DNA of 64,000 nucleotides from contig NZ_AP018222.1 in the NCBI RefSeq assembly GCF_002368035.1, forward strand, positions 3,961,534 to 4,025,533, given 5' to 3'. Positions 37,610 through 45,554 of the stretch are shown one piece after another; position 1 is the first letter of the stretch; each line of letters starts with the position of its first letter. Under the pieces are notes generated by a model. That model saw nothing but the letters and a program-made list of their open reading frames with translations, was not told the DNA's origin and did not search any database. The DNA comes from Nostoc linckia NIES-25. GTDB lineage: Bacteria; Cyanobacteriota; Cyanobacteriia; Cyanobacteriales; Nostocaceae. The position numbers and the translations under genes are program-made.

Positions 37610-37871
37610 CTGTTGACTGATAACTGATGACTATTAACCGTCAACAATCTATCAGTCAACAGTCAACTCCTATGTCTAGAACGAATGGGTTATCCTGACC
37701 CCTTTTTATAATGATGGATTAAAAATCTTATCTAAAAATTTATATATTTCAGCAGAGAATAGTTAAGTCTTTTTTGGTGAGATTTGCCGAAAAATTGGCT
37801 TTAATGGGGATAATTGACCACAAAAGCAGTAAATTCTGATTTAGACAAATGTAAATCCGATAACAAGACCT
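37610..37871. other. Intergenic region with CAACAGT-type repeats before ntcB promoter
   Basis: The left 60 bases contain tgttgactgataactgatga and caacaatctatcagtcaac units, short repeats of the heterocystous-cyanobacterial kind. The remainder is AT-rich and leads into the NtcA site at 37872. Confidence 0.5.
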
Positions 37872-37913
37872 GTAACAAACCCTACTAAACTGCGGGGAAA
37901 AATCCATTAACTT
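37872..37913 (+). promoter_or_regulatory. NtcA-activated promoter of ntcB
   Basis: GTAACAAACCCTAC (37872-37885) is a GTA-N8-TAC NtcA box. TAACTT (37908-37913), a TAN3T -10 box, follows after exactly 22 bases. Transcription should start near 37920, about 30 bases before the ntcB ATG. The spacing is the same as in the nirA promoter. Confidence 0.85.
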
Positions 37914-37949
37914 AATGAAACCGATAAATGTAATGCAGGCTACATAAAA

Positions 37950-38897
37950 ATGCGCCTAGAGCAGTTGCAAGCCTTTCTAGCGATCGCCCAAACCGGCAGC
38001 TTTCAACAAGCAGCGCGAACATGTGGTGTTACGCAATCGACGATTAGTCGCCAAATCCAAGCATTAGAAGCAGATTTGGGAATAGAACTATTTCACAGAA
38101 CTAGTCATGCCAAGCTAACCCTGGCGGGCGAACGTTTGCTACCTCGTGTCCGCAAAATTTGCCAAGAATGGCAGACTGCTACAGAAGAATTAGCGGATTT
38201 AATAGCCGGAAAACAGCCAGAACTTTGCATTGCCGCGATTCATTCACTATGCGGATCTTATTTACCACCAGTGTTACAAAAATTTTGCCACGATTATCCA
38301 GAAGTGCAATTGCGGGTGACTTCATTAGGAAGCGATCGCGCCCTGAAAGTCCTCAAGGATGGATTAGTAGATTTAGCAATTGTGATGAATAATCGCTTTT
38401 TAACTACTGGTAGAGAAATGGTAGTAGAAGTACTTTATGATGAACCTATAGAAGTTCTAACCGCAGCCAATCATCCCCTAGCCCAATATGAATTCGTTCC
38501 TTGGCCTGAGTTAATTCGTTATCCCCAAGTGGTTTTTAAAGATGGCTATGGGATGCAGCGTTTGGTACAAGATAGATTTGAGCGAATGGAAGCGACACTC
38601 CAGGCAGCTTTAGAGGTAAATACTTTAGATGCCTTCCGAGGAGTAGTGCGCCAAGGCGAACTCATAGCTTTACTACCTCAATCAGCATTAGTAGAAGCAC
38701 GCCAAGACCCTACCCTAGCCATTCGTTCCCTAGCCAGCAATAGTATTGGTGGTTTACCAGATACTTCGACTTTGACTCGCCGCGTAGTAATGGTCACAAC
38801 TCAAGACCGCCTGCAAATTCCTCCCATCAAGCACTTTTGGCAACTTGTGTTGGAAAATATCCCGCTACAAATTGACCAGCAGCGATCGGCTTGTTGA
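37950..38897 (+). CDS. ntcB: LysR-family nitrate assimilation regulator
   Basis: A 315-residue LysR-type regulator. The N-terminal winged helix is MRLEQLQAFLAIAQTGSFQQ, ARTCGVTQSTISRQIQALEA, DLGIELFHR. The effector domain starts near residue 90 (ELCIAAIHSLCGSYLPPVLQ). Position between nirB and cnaT beside the nirA operon identifies it as NtcB, which binds the nir promoter and raises its expression when nitrite or nitrate is present, together with NtcA. Its own promoter carries a canonical NtcA box, so low nitrogen status primes its synthesis. cnaT follows after a heptamer-repeat spacer of 118 bases. Confidence 0.92.
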   Translation: MRLEQLQAFLAIAQTGSFQQAARTCGVTQSTISRQIQALEADLGIELFHRTSHAKLTLAGERLLPRVRKICQEWQTATEELADLIAGKQPELCIAAIHSLCGSYLPPVLQKFCHDYPEVQLRVTSLGSDRALKVLKDGLVDLAIVMNNRFLTTGREMVVEVLYDEPIEVLTAANHPLAQYEFVPWPELIRYPQVVFKDGYGMQRLVQDRFERMEATLQAALEVNTLDAFRGVVRQGELIALLPQSALVEARQDPTLAIRSLASNSIGGLPDTSTLTRRVVMVTTQDRLQIPPIKHFWQLVLENIPLQIDQQRSAC

Positions 38898-38905
38898 ATG
38901 TTATT

Positions 38906-39018
38906 GGGCATGGGGCATTGGGCATTGGGCATGGGGCATTGGGCATTGGTTATTGGTTATTGTTAACTAACAAAGGACTAATGACTAATGACTAATGACA
39001 AAGGACTAATGACTAATG
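38906..39018 (+). repeat. Heptamer arrays running into the cnaT start codon
   Basis: First ggcattg/ggcatgg units (38906-38960), then ATGACTA units ending with the ATG at 39016-39018. An out-of-frame ATG sits seven bases before the start codon, and each unit can encode a four-codon frame (ATG ACT AAT GAC TAA). Confidence 0.8.
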
Positions 39019-40059
39019 ACCAATATATTTAGGGAATTCGTGCAAAAAGTTGGTAGCGGTAACCACACAGGGGAAAATTTAACTCGTACCCAAGCAGCCA
39101 CCGCTACTAAAATGATGCTGCTGGGTGAAGCTACACCGGCCCAAATTGGAGCGTTTTTGATTGCTCATCGAATCAAGCGTCCCACTGGGGAAGAGTTAGC
39201 GGGAATGTTAGATGCTTACGATGAACTCGGCCCAAAACTGGAACCCATAGTCTCTGAGCGGCCAGCGATAATTTTGGGCATCCCTTACGATGGCAGAACC
39301 CGCACTGCACCAATTAGTCCGGTGACAGCTTTATTACTCGCCGCAGCCGGACAACCAGTGGTAATGCACGGTGGCGATCGCTTGCCAACTAAGTACGGTT
39401 TACCTTTAATAGATATTTGGCAGGGTTTAGGAGTCGATTGGACGGCCCTACCCCTAGCAAAAACCCAGCAAGTATTTGCACAAACGGGAATCGGCTTTAT
39501 TTATCTACCTCAGCATTTTCCCTTAACTACAAGTATTTGGGAGTACCGCGACCAACTTGGCAAACGTCCGCCCTTCGCAACAATGGAGTTAATTTGGTAT
39601 CCTTATGCTGGAGATGCTCACGTAATTGCTGGGTTTGTCCATCCGCCCACTGAAGGGATGTTTCAGACCGCCTTAGGGCTGCGGGGGGTAACAAAATTTA
39701 CATTTGTGAAGGGATTAGAAGGTAGTTGTGACTTACCACGCGATCGCACTGCAATCGTTGGCTTATCTTCATCGGTAACATCCCAAGAGATAGAACGATT
39801 GCACCTCGCACCCCGCGATTACGGCTTTACTACCAAAAACGTGCCCCTTGGAAATACTGAAGAACTGGTGGCGGATATTCGAGAGGTTTTGGCAGGTAAA
39901 CCAGGGGAATTAATGCAAACCGCCTTATGGAATGGCGGATTCTACCTATGGCGGAGTGGTATTTGTCCAAATATGCCAGAGGCTTTAGCTAAGGCAGAAG
40001 AATTATTCACCAGTGGTGTGGTAGCAGCTAAACTCGAAGAACTACAAGCCTTGCGGTAA
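39016..40059 (+). CDS. cnaT: Anthranilate phosphoribosyltransferase-like regulator CnaT
   Basis: A 347-residue protein of the TrpD/glycosyltransferase family 3 fold: helical N-terminal domain (LTRTQAATATKMMLLGEATP, AQIGAFLIAHRIKRPTGEEL) and a PRPP-type loop region where TrpD's GTGGD motif is replaced by IPYDGRTRTAPISP. HGGDRLPTKYGLP stands where TrpD has the substrate-binding HGNR. This altered active site and the position next to ntcB point to CnaT, needed for expression of nitrate-assimilation genes in Anabaena, rather than to tryptophan synthesis. Its biochemical role is unknown. The start codon lies inside an ATGACTA heptamer array. Confidence 0.88.
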   Translation: MTNIFREFVQKVGSGNHTGENLTRTQAATATKMMLLGEATPAQIGAFLIAHRIKRPTGEELAGMLDAYDELGPKLEPIVSERPAIILGIPYDGRTRTAPISPVTALLLAAAGQPVVMHGGDRLPTKYGLPLIDIWQGLGVDWTALPLAKTQQVFAQTGIGFIYLPQHFPLTTSIWEYRDQLGKRPPFATMELIWYPYAGDAHVIAGFVHPPTEGMFQTALGLRGVTKFTFVKGLEGSCDLPRDRTAIVGLSSSVTSQEIERLHLAPRDYGFTTKNVPLGNTEELVADIREVLAGKPGELMQTALWNGGFYLWRSGICPNMPEALAKAEELFTSGVVAAKLEELQALR

Positions 40060-40086
40060 ATTCAATGTCAGCTGCGACCGTATTCT

Positions 40087-41517
40087 TTAGGGTGTGAGCG
40101 ACTTCTCCAAAATGGATTTTTGTTGCAACCAATCTTGACCGACTTGAATACTGATATCCGAGCCAAGGTTGCCAGTACTTTCCACACGCACTTCTCCAAA
40201 TCCCAAAGTGTTGCGAATTGATTCGGCACTGTTACCATCTCCTTGTTGGGCAACGATATGAGTCACCTCTAGAGGTTCGCCCCATGCCTTAGCTATAAAT
40301 ATATTGCGATAACCAGATTTTTCCAAGGCTGTGATTAATGGTTGGAGATTAGAGCGATCGCCACCTGTACTATCTTGAATTGCTACACGTAAAGAACGGG
40401 GGTCACTCGTCTGCTGTTCTTCTTCGGATTCCAGACCAAAGTGTTGAGCCATGAGTTTGGCAATACTATTTTTGCTAGGTAACCAATAGCTAGCATCAAA
40501 CTCATTCTTCTCGCTAAAGCGACCTGGTAGCATTAGCATTTGCATGTTGGAGCGATTTGTCCGCACTCCAAAACCTAATAGCGCCACTAACTCCTCAACC
40601 GTCAAGTTAGTGTCAATGTGTTCTTTAACGACATCAAGAACTTTAGGCAATTGAGCCACAGTCGCGGGGTTGAGAGTCTGATCCATCAAAGCACGCATAA
40701 CCATTTGCTGGCGCTGAATCCGACCAATATCTCCAAGTTCGTCATGGCGAAAACGTAGCAATTGTAGTGCCTGCTCGCCGCCCAGATGCTGCTTACCCGC
40801 TTTCAAATTGATGTACAAGTGCTGCGAATCATCTTGATACTTCATATCTTTGGGGACGTAGACTGTGACGCCACCCAAAGCATCGATTAGCTTTGCAACT
40901 CCTAAAACATTAATTCTCACATAGCGATCGATTCCTACGCCACCCAAGAGATTGCTAACAGTTTTAGCAGTCAAAGCTGGGCCGCCATCGACATTGGCAG
41001 CATTAATTTTTTTGACTCCATACCCTTCTATTTCTGTGCGAGTGTCTCTGGGAATGGAGAGCATAATTATTTTTTTAGTCTCTGGATCGAATTTGACCAA
41101 GAGCATCACATCAGAAAGACCATCAAAGGAGTTGACTTGGGGCAGGTATTTAAGATTTTTAGTTTCTTGAGGAGGGTTTTGGATATCTGGGGGTAGTACG
41201 CTCATGCCCATAACCAACAGATTAACCGGGCGAGTTAATTCTGAAAATCGCAACACGCCTCCAGAAATGCGATCGCCATCAAACACCGCTTCATCCTGGG
41301 GACTTAGCTGGGCTTGCTGCAAAGGCGTACTAGTCAAAGATACCGCCAGCAACGCCCCCGCTGTTGCCGACACCATTGCAATCCCACTCATACCCACCCA
41401 AAACCACAGCCAACGTCCAGATTTGGAGTTATGGGGAATTTTTTTAACGGACTTGGACGCTTTTCCCGATTGGTTTTCTTCTGCCGAACTTCTTTGAATG
41501 GTCACAGACTTCCTCAC
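40087..41517 (-). CDS. LytR-CpsA-Psr (LCP) family protein with LytR_C domain
   Basis: A 476-residue protein. A basic cytoplasmic tail (residues 1-35) precedes one membrane helix (about 36-60, WLWFWVGMSGIAMVSATAGA). The exported LCP domain follows: SDVMLLVKFDPETKKIIMLS, IPRDTRTEIEGYGVKKINAA, LGGVTVYVPKDM and LLRFRHDELGDIGRIQRQQ, with the Arg/Asp residues that bind polyprenyl pyrophosphate. A C-terminal LytR_C domain starts near 375 (LRVAIQDSTGGDRSNLQPLI). LCP enzymes attach glycopolymers to the cell wall; an Anabaena homologue (ConR) affects septa between vegetative cells and heterocysts. It converges with cnaT, 27 bases apart. Confidence 0.9.
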   Translation of the reverse strand: MRKSVTIQRSSAEENQSGKASKSVKKIPHNSKSGRWLWFWVGMSGIAMVSATAGALLAVSLTSTPLQQAQLSPQDEAVFDGDRISGGVLRFSELTRPVNLLVMGMSVLPPDIQNPPQETKNLKYLPQVNSFDGLSDVMLLVKFDPETKKIIMLSIPRDTRTEIEGYGVKKINAANVDGGPALTAKTVSNLLGGVGIDRYVRINVLGVAKLIDALGGVTVYVPKDMKYQDDSQHLYINLKAGKQHLGGEQALQLLRFRHDELGDIGRIQRQQMVMRALMDQTLNPATVAQLPKVLDVVKEHIDTNLTVEELVALLGFGVRTNRSNMQMLMLPGRFSEKNEFDASYWLPSKNSIAKLMAQHFGLESEEEQQTSDPRSLRVAIQDSTGGDRSNLQPLITALEKSGYRNIFIAKAWGEPLEVTHIVAQQGDGNSAESIRNTLGFGEVRVESTGNLGSDISIQVGQDWLQQKSILEKSLTP

Positions 41518-41791
41518 ACTTACTCACTAATCAAATTCGGTAAATTTGCAAACTAAAAATATGCAGACAAATCAACCCATAATACCTAACTCTTAATTAT
41601 TAGTGCTAACTTTTTTAATGTAGTGTCAACCACAACACTTATAGCAGCATTTTTTCTTCTTTTGGGTAAATCTGGAGATGTTTTACTGAAGTATGGCAAT
41701 AATAAACTGGATTTGACTAGATAGTATGAAGAAATCAATTGTAATTTTTTCCAATGTCAGTAAAAATACTGTTAATTTTCACCCTAAAAAA

Positions 41792-42289
41792 TTAAGATAA
41801 GTACTTTCCAACCACTCGTTCCGCTAAAGTAGTAAACCCTGGTAAACGCCCATATTTGCCCTGTATTACACGCAAAATCAACCAAACACTCACTAAAAAA
41901 TAACCTGATGTGAGAAAGCTATTGAGGATAAATAAACGTATTGTAAAAAAATCGGAAGTTGCTGCTCCGGTAGCCAATAATGAATATCCCAACAGCCAAG
42001 TGAGCGCCAAAGTAATAGACAGACGGCTAATAGCGAGTTGTTCCCGGCTACCCTGGCGGCGATAGAGAGTCCATAGAGATGGGAAAAAACCGATAATGGG
42101 AATTAAATATAAAAGTAGCTGGGTTTTGGGGATTGGGGATTGGGGATTGGGCATCGGGCATTGAGAAGACGTAGGGGGCAAGGGGAAATTACCTCTTTCC
42201 CCCCTGCTCCCTGCTCCCTGCTCCCCTGCCTCAAATTCCCCAGTCCCCATTCCCCACTCCTCAGTCTCATTTTGTTGATAATTTTCCAT
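41792..42289 (-). CDS. Small membrane protein carrying a repeat-coded segment
   Basis: A 165-residue protein from ATG 42287-42289 (MENYQQNETEEWGMGTG). An upstream in-frame ATG would leave only 10 bases to the divergent gene. Residues about 10-55 (GEFEAGEQGAGSRGERGNFP, PTSSQCPMPNPQSPIPKTQ) translate heptamer and purine-rich repeat DNA. The conserved-looking remainder has three or four hydrophobic helices: LLLYLIPIIGFFPSLWTLY, RLSITLALTWLLGYSLLAT and FILNSFLTSGYFLVSVWLIL. Function is unknown. The real domain may begin near KTQLLLYLIP, with the repeat having grown into the N-terminal tail. Confidence 0.65.
   Translation of the reverse strand: MENYQQNETEEWGMGTGEFEAGEQGAGSRGERGNFPLPPTSSQCPMPNPQSPIPKTQLLLYLIPIIGFFPSLWTLYRRQGSREQLAISRLSITLALTWLLGYSLLATGAATSDFFTIRLFILNSFLTSGYFLVSVWLILRVIQGKYGRLPGFTTLAERVVGKYLS
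42120..42265. repeat. Repeat DNA within the small membrane-protein gene
   Basis: ggggattggggattgggg heptamers at 42128-42150 are followed by ctcccctgctccctgctccc units and ccccagtccccattcccc at 42235-42258. Like the nirA insertion, left and right ends are inverted relatives. Confidence 0.7.
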
Positions 42290-42398
42290 TTGGCTTAGTC
42301 TAACTCCTAAACTAGAAGGATGAATAAGACTCGTATAGTTAGCGATAATAGACTGTAAAGAAAGATTTAATCTTGTTCTATTCCGCAATCAGCTGAAA

Positions 42399-43574
42399 AT
42401 GCAGACACGTAAGCTACTCGACTGGTGGCAGACATTTACACCAATAGCGCGAATCACAGCGATCGCGTTATTCGTTCCGCTGCTAGTTCTCAATGGTTGG
42501 GCAATTTCGGTATTTTTTAATTATTTCCATTCTCTCATAGTCATTTTAGTCGGAGCCTCGGTACTAGCATTTCTGCTCAACTACCCCGTAAGCTGGATGG
42601 AGCATCAGGGCGCGAGGCGAGAGCAAGTTGCTATTTTAGTATTTCTCCTAGCTTTATCGATTTTATTGGCATTGGGTGTGACACTTTTTCCTCTAGCCCT
42701 CACCCAAGCCCAGCAACTAGTGGCTCGCTTACCAGAGTTAATTGACTCTGGACGCTCTCAGCTAATGATTCTCAACGAAAAAGCTGAGACTTTCGGCTTA
42801 CCCATCAACCTCGATGCTTTGGTAGTGCAAATCAACGATCGCGTTAAAGGACAACTACAAGCGATCGCCGGACAAGTTTTAAATCTAGCTGTAGTGACAT
42901 TCACCAGTTTGCTAGATTTTCTCTTGACGATGGTTTTGACTTTCTATCTTCTACAGCATGGAAGCGAACTTTGGCAAAGTCTAGTGGACTGGCTACCTGC
43001 TAGATTTCGAGATCCGTTTTCCAAAACCGTGCGCTTGAGCTTTCAGAATTTCTTCATCACCCAGCTAATTTTATCTACCTGTATGGCTTCAGCCATGATT
43101 CCGAGTTTTTTGTGGCTGAAAGTACCTTTTGGCCTGCTGTTTGGCCTAACTATTGGCATCATGGCTCTCGTGCCCTTTGGTGGTTCTGTGGGCATCGCTC
43201 TAACTACATTATTGGTAGCACTACAAGATTTTTCAATGGGTGTGAAAGTTTTGATCGCAGCAGTGATAGTACAACAAATTCTCGAAAATTTAATTGCTCC
43301 GCGAATTTTAGGTAGCTTTACTGGTTTAAACCCAGTTTGGGTTTTAATTTCAGTTTTAACAGGAGCAAGAATTGGCGGACTTTTAGGTGTAATTGTCGCA
43401 GTACCCACAGCTGTTGTGATTAAGACGATTTTAAGTGCAGTGCGTCTTGGAGGGTTCAGTAGTGAAATTCAGGAAGACACCACAGGAGAAATAACTGCGT
43501 CTGTTGCACCAAACGAACCTCCGGAAACTGATGCTAAAAAAACTCTGAGCATTTCTGAAGCGACATTGCCTTAG
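42399..43574 (+). CDS. AI-2E family (PerM/TqsA-like) membrane protein
   Basis: A 391-residue protein with about eight membrane helices in the order typical of the AI-2E transporter family. N-terminal pairs are ITAIALFVPLLVLNGWAISV and LIVILVGASVLAFLLNYPVS. A soluble helical insert (QLVARLPELIDSGRSQLMIL) comes next. The C-terminal bundle has FGLLFGLTIGIMALVPFGGS and QQILENLIAPRILGSFTGLN, both family signatures. Substrates vary (autoinducer export, ion antiport) and are unknown here. The tail is acidic and cytoplasmic. Divergent from the small membrane-protein gene. Confidence 0.85.
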   Translation: MQTRKLLDWWQTFTPIARITAIALFVPLLVLNGWAISVFFNYFHSLIVILVGASVLAFLLNYPVSWMEHQGARREQVAILVFLLALSILLALGVTLFPLALTQAQQLVARLPELIDSGRSQLMILNEKAETFGLPINLDALVVQINDRVKGQLQAIAGQVLNLAVVTFTSLLDFLLTMVLTFYLLQHGSELWQSLVDWLPARFRDPFSKTVRLSFQNFFITQLILSTCMASAMIPSFLWLKVPFGLLFGLTIGIMALVPFGGSVGIALTTLLVALQDFSMGVKVLIAAVIVQQILENLIAPRILGSFTGLNPVWVLISVLTGARIGGLLGVIVAVPTAVVIKTILSAVRLGGFSSEIQEDTTGEITASVAPNEPPETDAKKTLSISEATLP

Positions 43575-43613
43575 TAGGAGGACAAGGAGACAAGGGGACA
43601 AGGGGACAAGGCG

Positions 43614-43807
43614 ATGGCAAAAGAATCTATTAAGACTCATGAAGATTTAGAGGTTTATCAACTGGCGTTCTCCACAGCGATGGAAATCTTTGAAATATCG
43701 AATTAGATTTCGAGCAAGGGCGAGAATTATATGGACTGTATAACCGAGTCTTAGGAGGGTTGGTGAGTATAATCAACAACCCTTTTGTTTGGCTGATTCG
43801 GGAATAA
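43614..43807 (+). pseudogene. Internally deleted four-helix-bundle (S23-like) protein gene
   Basis: From ATG 43614 the frame reads MAKESIKTHEDLEVYQLAFS, TAMEIFEISN, then TAG. In a shifted frame the bases right after give LDFEQGRELYGLYNRVLGGL, VSIINNPFVWLIRE, then TAA at 43805-43807. The first part is the N-terminal helix and the second the C-terminal helix of the four-helix-bundle family (relatives of 23S rRNA intervening-sequence proteins), normally about 120 residues. The two middle helices are gone. Inverted heptamer tracts (ggggacaa before, ttgtcccc after) flank it. Confidence 0.75.
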
Positions 43808-43844
43808 ACAATACTCCCCCTTATCCCCTTGTCCCCCTGTCTTT

Positions 43845-45176
43845 TCACTGTGGCTCAACAATTGAACCCATAAACAAAACGCTTCCCGTTTGATTATCCC
43901 TAATGGCACAAAAGAATGGGCGATCGACAATCATACGGAATGGTTCTGGTTCTTGTCTTAAAGATGTTGCAACTATTCCTACAGAAGTAGCCGCAGCTGC
44001 TTGGGTGCCTTCTTCATTCACTTCCAAAAAAGTTTTATGCTTAACTTGGCTAATGGCAAAATTTTTACCCATGCCGGAAAAATTAGCTTTGTTACTGAAA
44101 GCCTCTTCCATACCCAAAGTTTTCAAAGTATTATTCAGCGTAACATCGTATTCAGTTTTGAAGCGGGGTAAACGAATAAACCCTTTTTGTTTGTTGAACT
44201 GAGTCATCCATTTTTCCCAGTTCTCAACATTCAAGTTTTGAGAGAAAGCTTTGAGGTTAGAGTTTTGTTTGGGCAAGAAGATATAAAAACTGAGTTTACC
44301 ATCCTTGCCGTAAGGTAAACTCACTGCCTGAAATTGTTCGTTTTCATAATACCTATAATCGCCCTCTTGCGACATCATGGGGTGTGGTTTTTGCCTGCCA
44401 GATGTGATGTAAAACGGATGTTCGGCTGTTTGATTTTTATCAAATTCCTTAGTCCAATTACCTTTAAAATATATGGCATTAATCAAAAACAACACTTGTT
44501 CGGGTTCGATTTGTTGGACTATTTTATCGATTTTACCATCAGTATTATCTTTTACCCAATTGTTTATAGTACTGATGGCTGTAGGATCTTGAAAGTTTAA
44601 ATTGCTAACCTTGGCTTGATAAAAATTCTCTGTTCTTTGGAGAAAGTCTGGCTGAAATTTTACCTGTTGATTTGCCCAAAGGGAGTTAGCAATTTTAAGT
44701 TGCACTTTGGCATCGGGATTCTCTAAAAGCTGTTTTAATACTGCTGCATATGCAGAGTTAATTTCTGACAGATTCATTCCCTGTAATTCCAGGGTTTTTG
44801 CCATTGCTTGTTGAGTCGAACCGCTAGCGCCATTGTATGTCATTGCCAGGGCGATCGCTACACTCGAAGGTGAGATAAAAACGTTTTTTTCTCCACCATC
44901 AGTTTTATTAACTTCTGAAAAAAGCTTGAAGCCAAACTTATTATTAGATTGAACAATTTTAGTATCAGCCTTGACTGTTTTTTTTTCCAATGGAGTTTCT
45001 GGCTGGGGTAAACTAGATTGAGCAAGGGCACTTTTATTGCTATCGACCTGAGAACACCCTAATACACTGAAGAGAACAACACTTGCAGCAGCCAAAACAT
45101 AACGTCTGCCAAGACTAACCCCATAACGTCTTTGCAGAAAATTTTCTTTCACACCAGTAAATTTTTGCCGATTCAT
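43845..45176 (-). CDS. Serpin, predicted lipoprotein
   Basis: A 443-residue serine protease inhibitor. The N-terminus is basic, then hydrophobic, and ends VLFSVLGC with lipobox Cys41, so it is likely exported and lipid-anchored. The serpin fold is complete: NVFISPSSVAIALAMTYNGA, INNWVKDNTDGKIDKIVQ, LINAIYFKGNW, FIRLPRFKTEYDV and RPFFCAIRDNQTGSVLFMG. The reactive-loop hinge EEGTQAAAATSV has small residues, typical of inhibitory serpins that trap a protease. The cleavage site should lie in VGIVATSLRQEP. The next gene upstream on the same strand encodes a subtilase, a possible target or partner (inference). Confidence 0.92.
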   Translation of the reverse strand: MNRQKFTGVKENFLQRRYGVSLGRRYVLAAASVVLFSVLGCSQVDSNKSALAQSSLPQPETPLEKKTVKADTKIVQSNNKFGFKLFSEVNKTDGGEKNVFISPSSVAIALAMTYNGASGSTQQAMAKTLELQGMNLSEINSAYAAVLKQLLENPDAKVQLKIANSLWANQQVKFQPDFLQRTENFYQAKVSNLNFQDPTAISTINNWVKDNTDGKIDKIVQQIEPEQVLFLINAIYFKGNWTKEFDKNQTAEHPFYITSGRQKPHPMMSQEGDYRYYENEQFQAVSLPYGKDGKLSFYIFLPKQNSNLKAFSQNLNVENWEKWMTQFNKQKGFIRLPRFKTEYDVTLNNTLKTLGMEEAFSNKANFSGMGKNFAISQVKHKTFLEVNEEGTQAAAATSVGIVATSLRQEPEPFRMIVDRPFFCAIRDNQTGSVLFMGSIVEPQ

Positions 45177-45278
45177 TCTGCTACCTCACTTGCCAAAGAT
45201 TGTTAATCTGTGTCTCAGGGTTGACGTAAAACCGTGTCAATGATTAACTATTGCACTTGCTGTAATAGAAGAATGGCA

Positions 45279-45299
45279 CTGTTACAGTTTTTGTAACAG
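45279..45299. promoter_or_regulatory. Inverted repeat upstream of the serpin gene
   Basis: CTGTTAC (45279-45285) and GTAACAG (45293-45299) form a perfect 7-bp dyad with a 7-base spacer, about 100 bases before the serpin start in the 378-base gap from the subtilase gene. It is operator-like, but no regulator is assigned. Nothing else was seen in this gap. Confidence 0.4.
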
Positions 45300-45554
45300 C
45301 AAACAATTGAGTCAGATAAATTGAACACAAGTTTTAGGGTTGCGAATTCCGAATTGCTCGTTGAGGTGTTTGTGCAAAGCAATTATCAAAAATTCCGATT
45401 TTTATAAAATTGCTCAGTTATCTATAAACGTATTGTAGACTACGCAATTATAAAATTAAGTAATTCGGCAGAATTATTTACACAAGGGCAATTGACAATA
45501 GCTTTTGACTATTCCCTATTGCCTAAGTTTTATGTGTAGTTGTGGATTGCTACT

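Noticed and set aside
39016..40059. TrpD (anthranilate phosphoribosyltransferase) for tryptophan synthesis
   Set aside because: Active-site motifs differ from TrpD and the gene sits beside ntcB, so CnaT is the better call.
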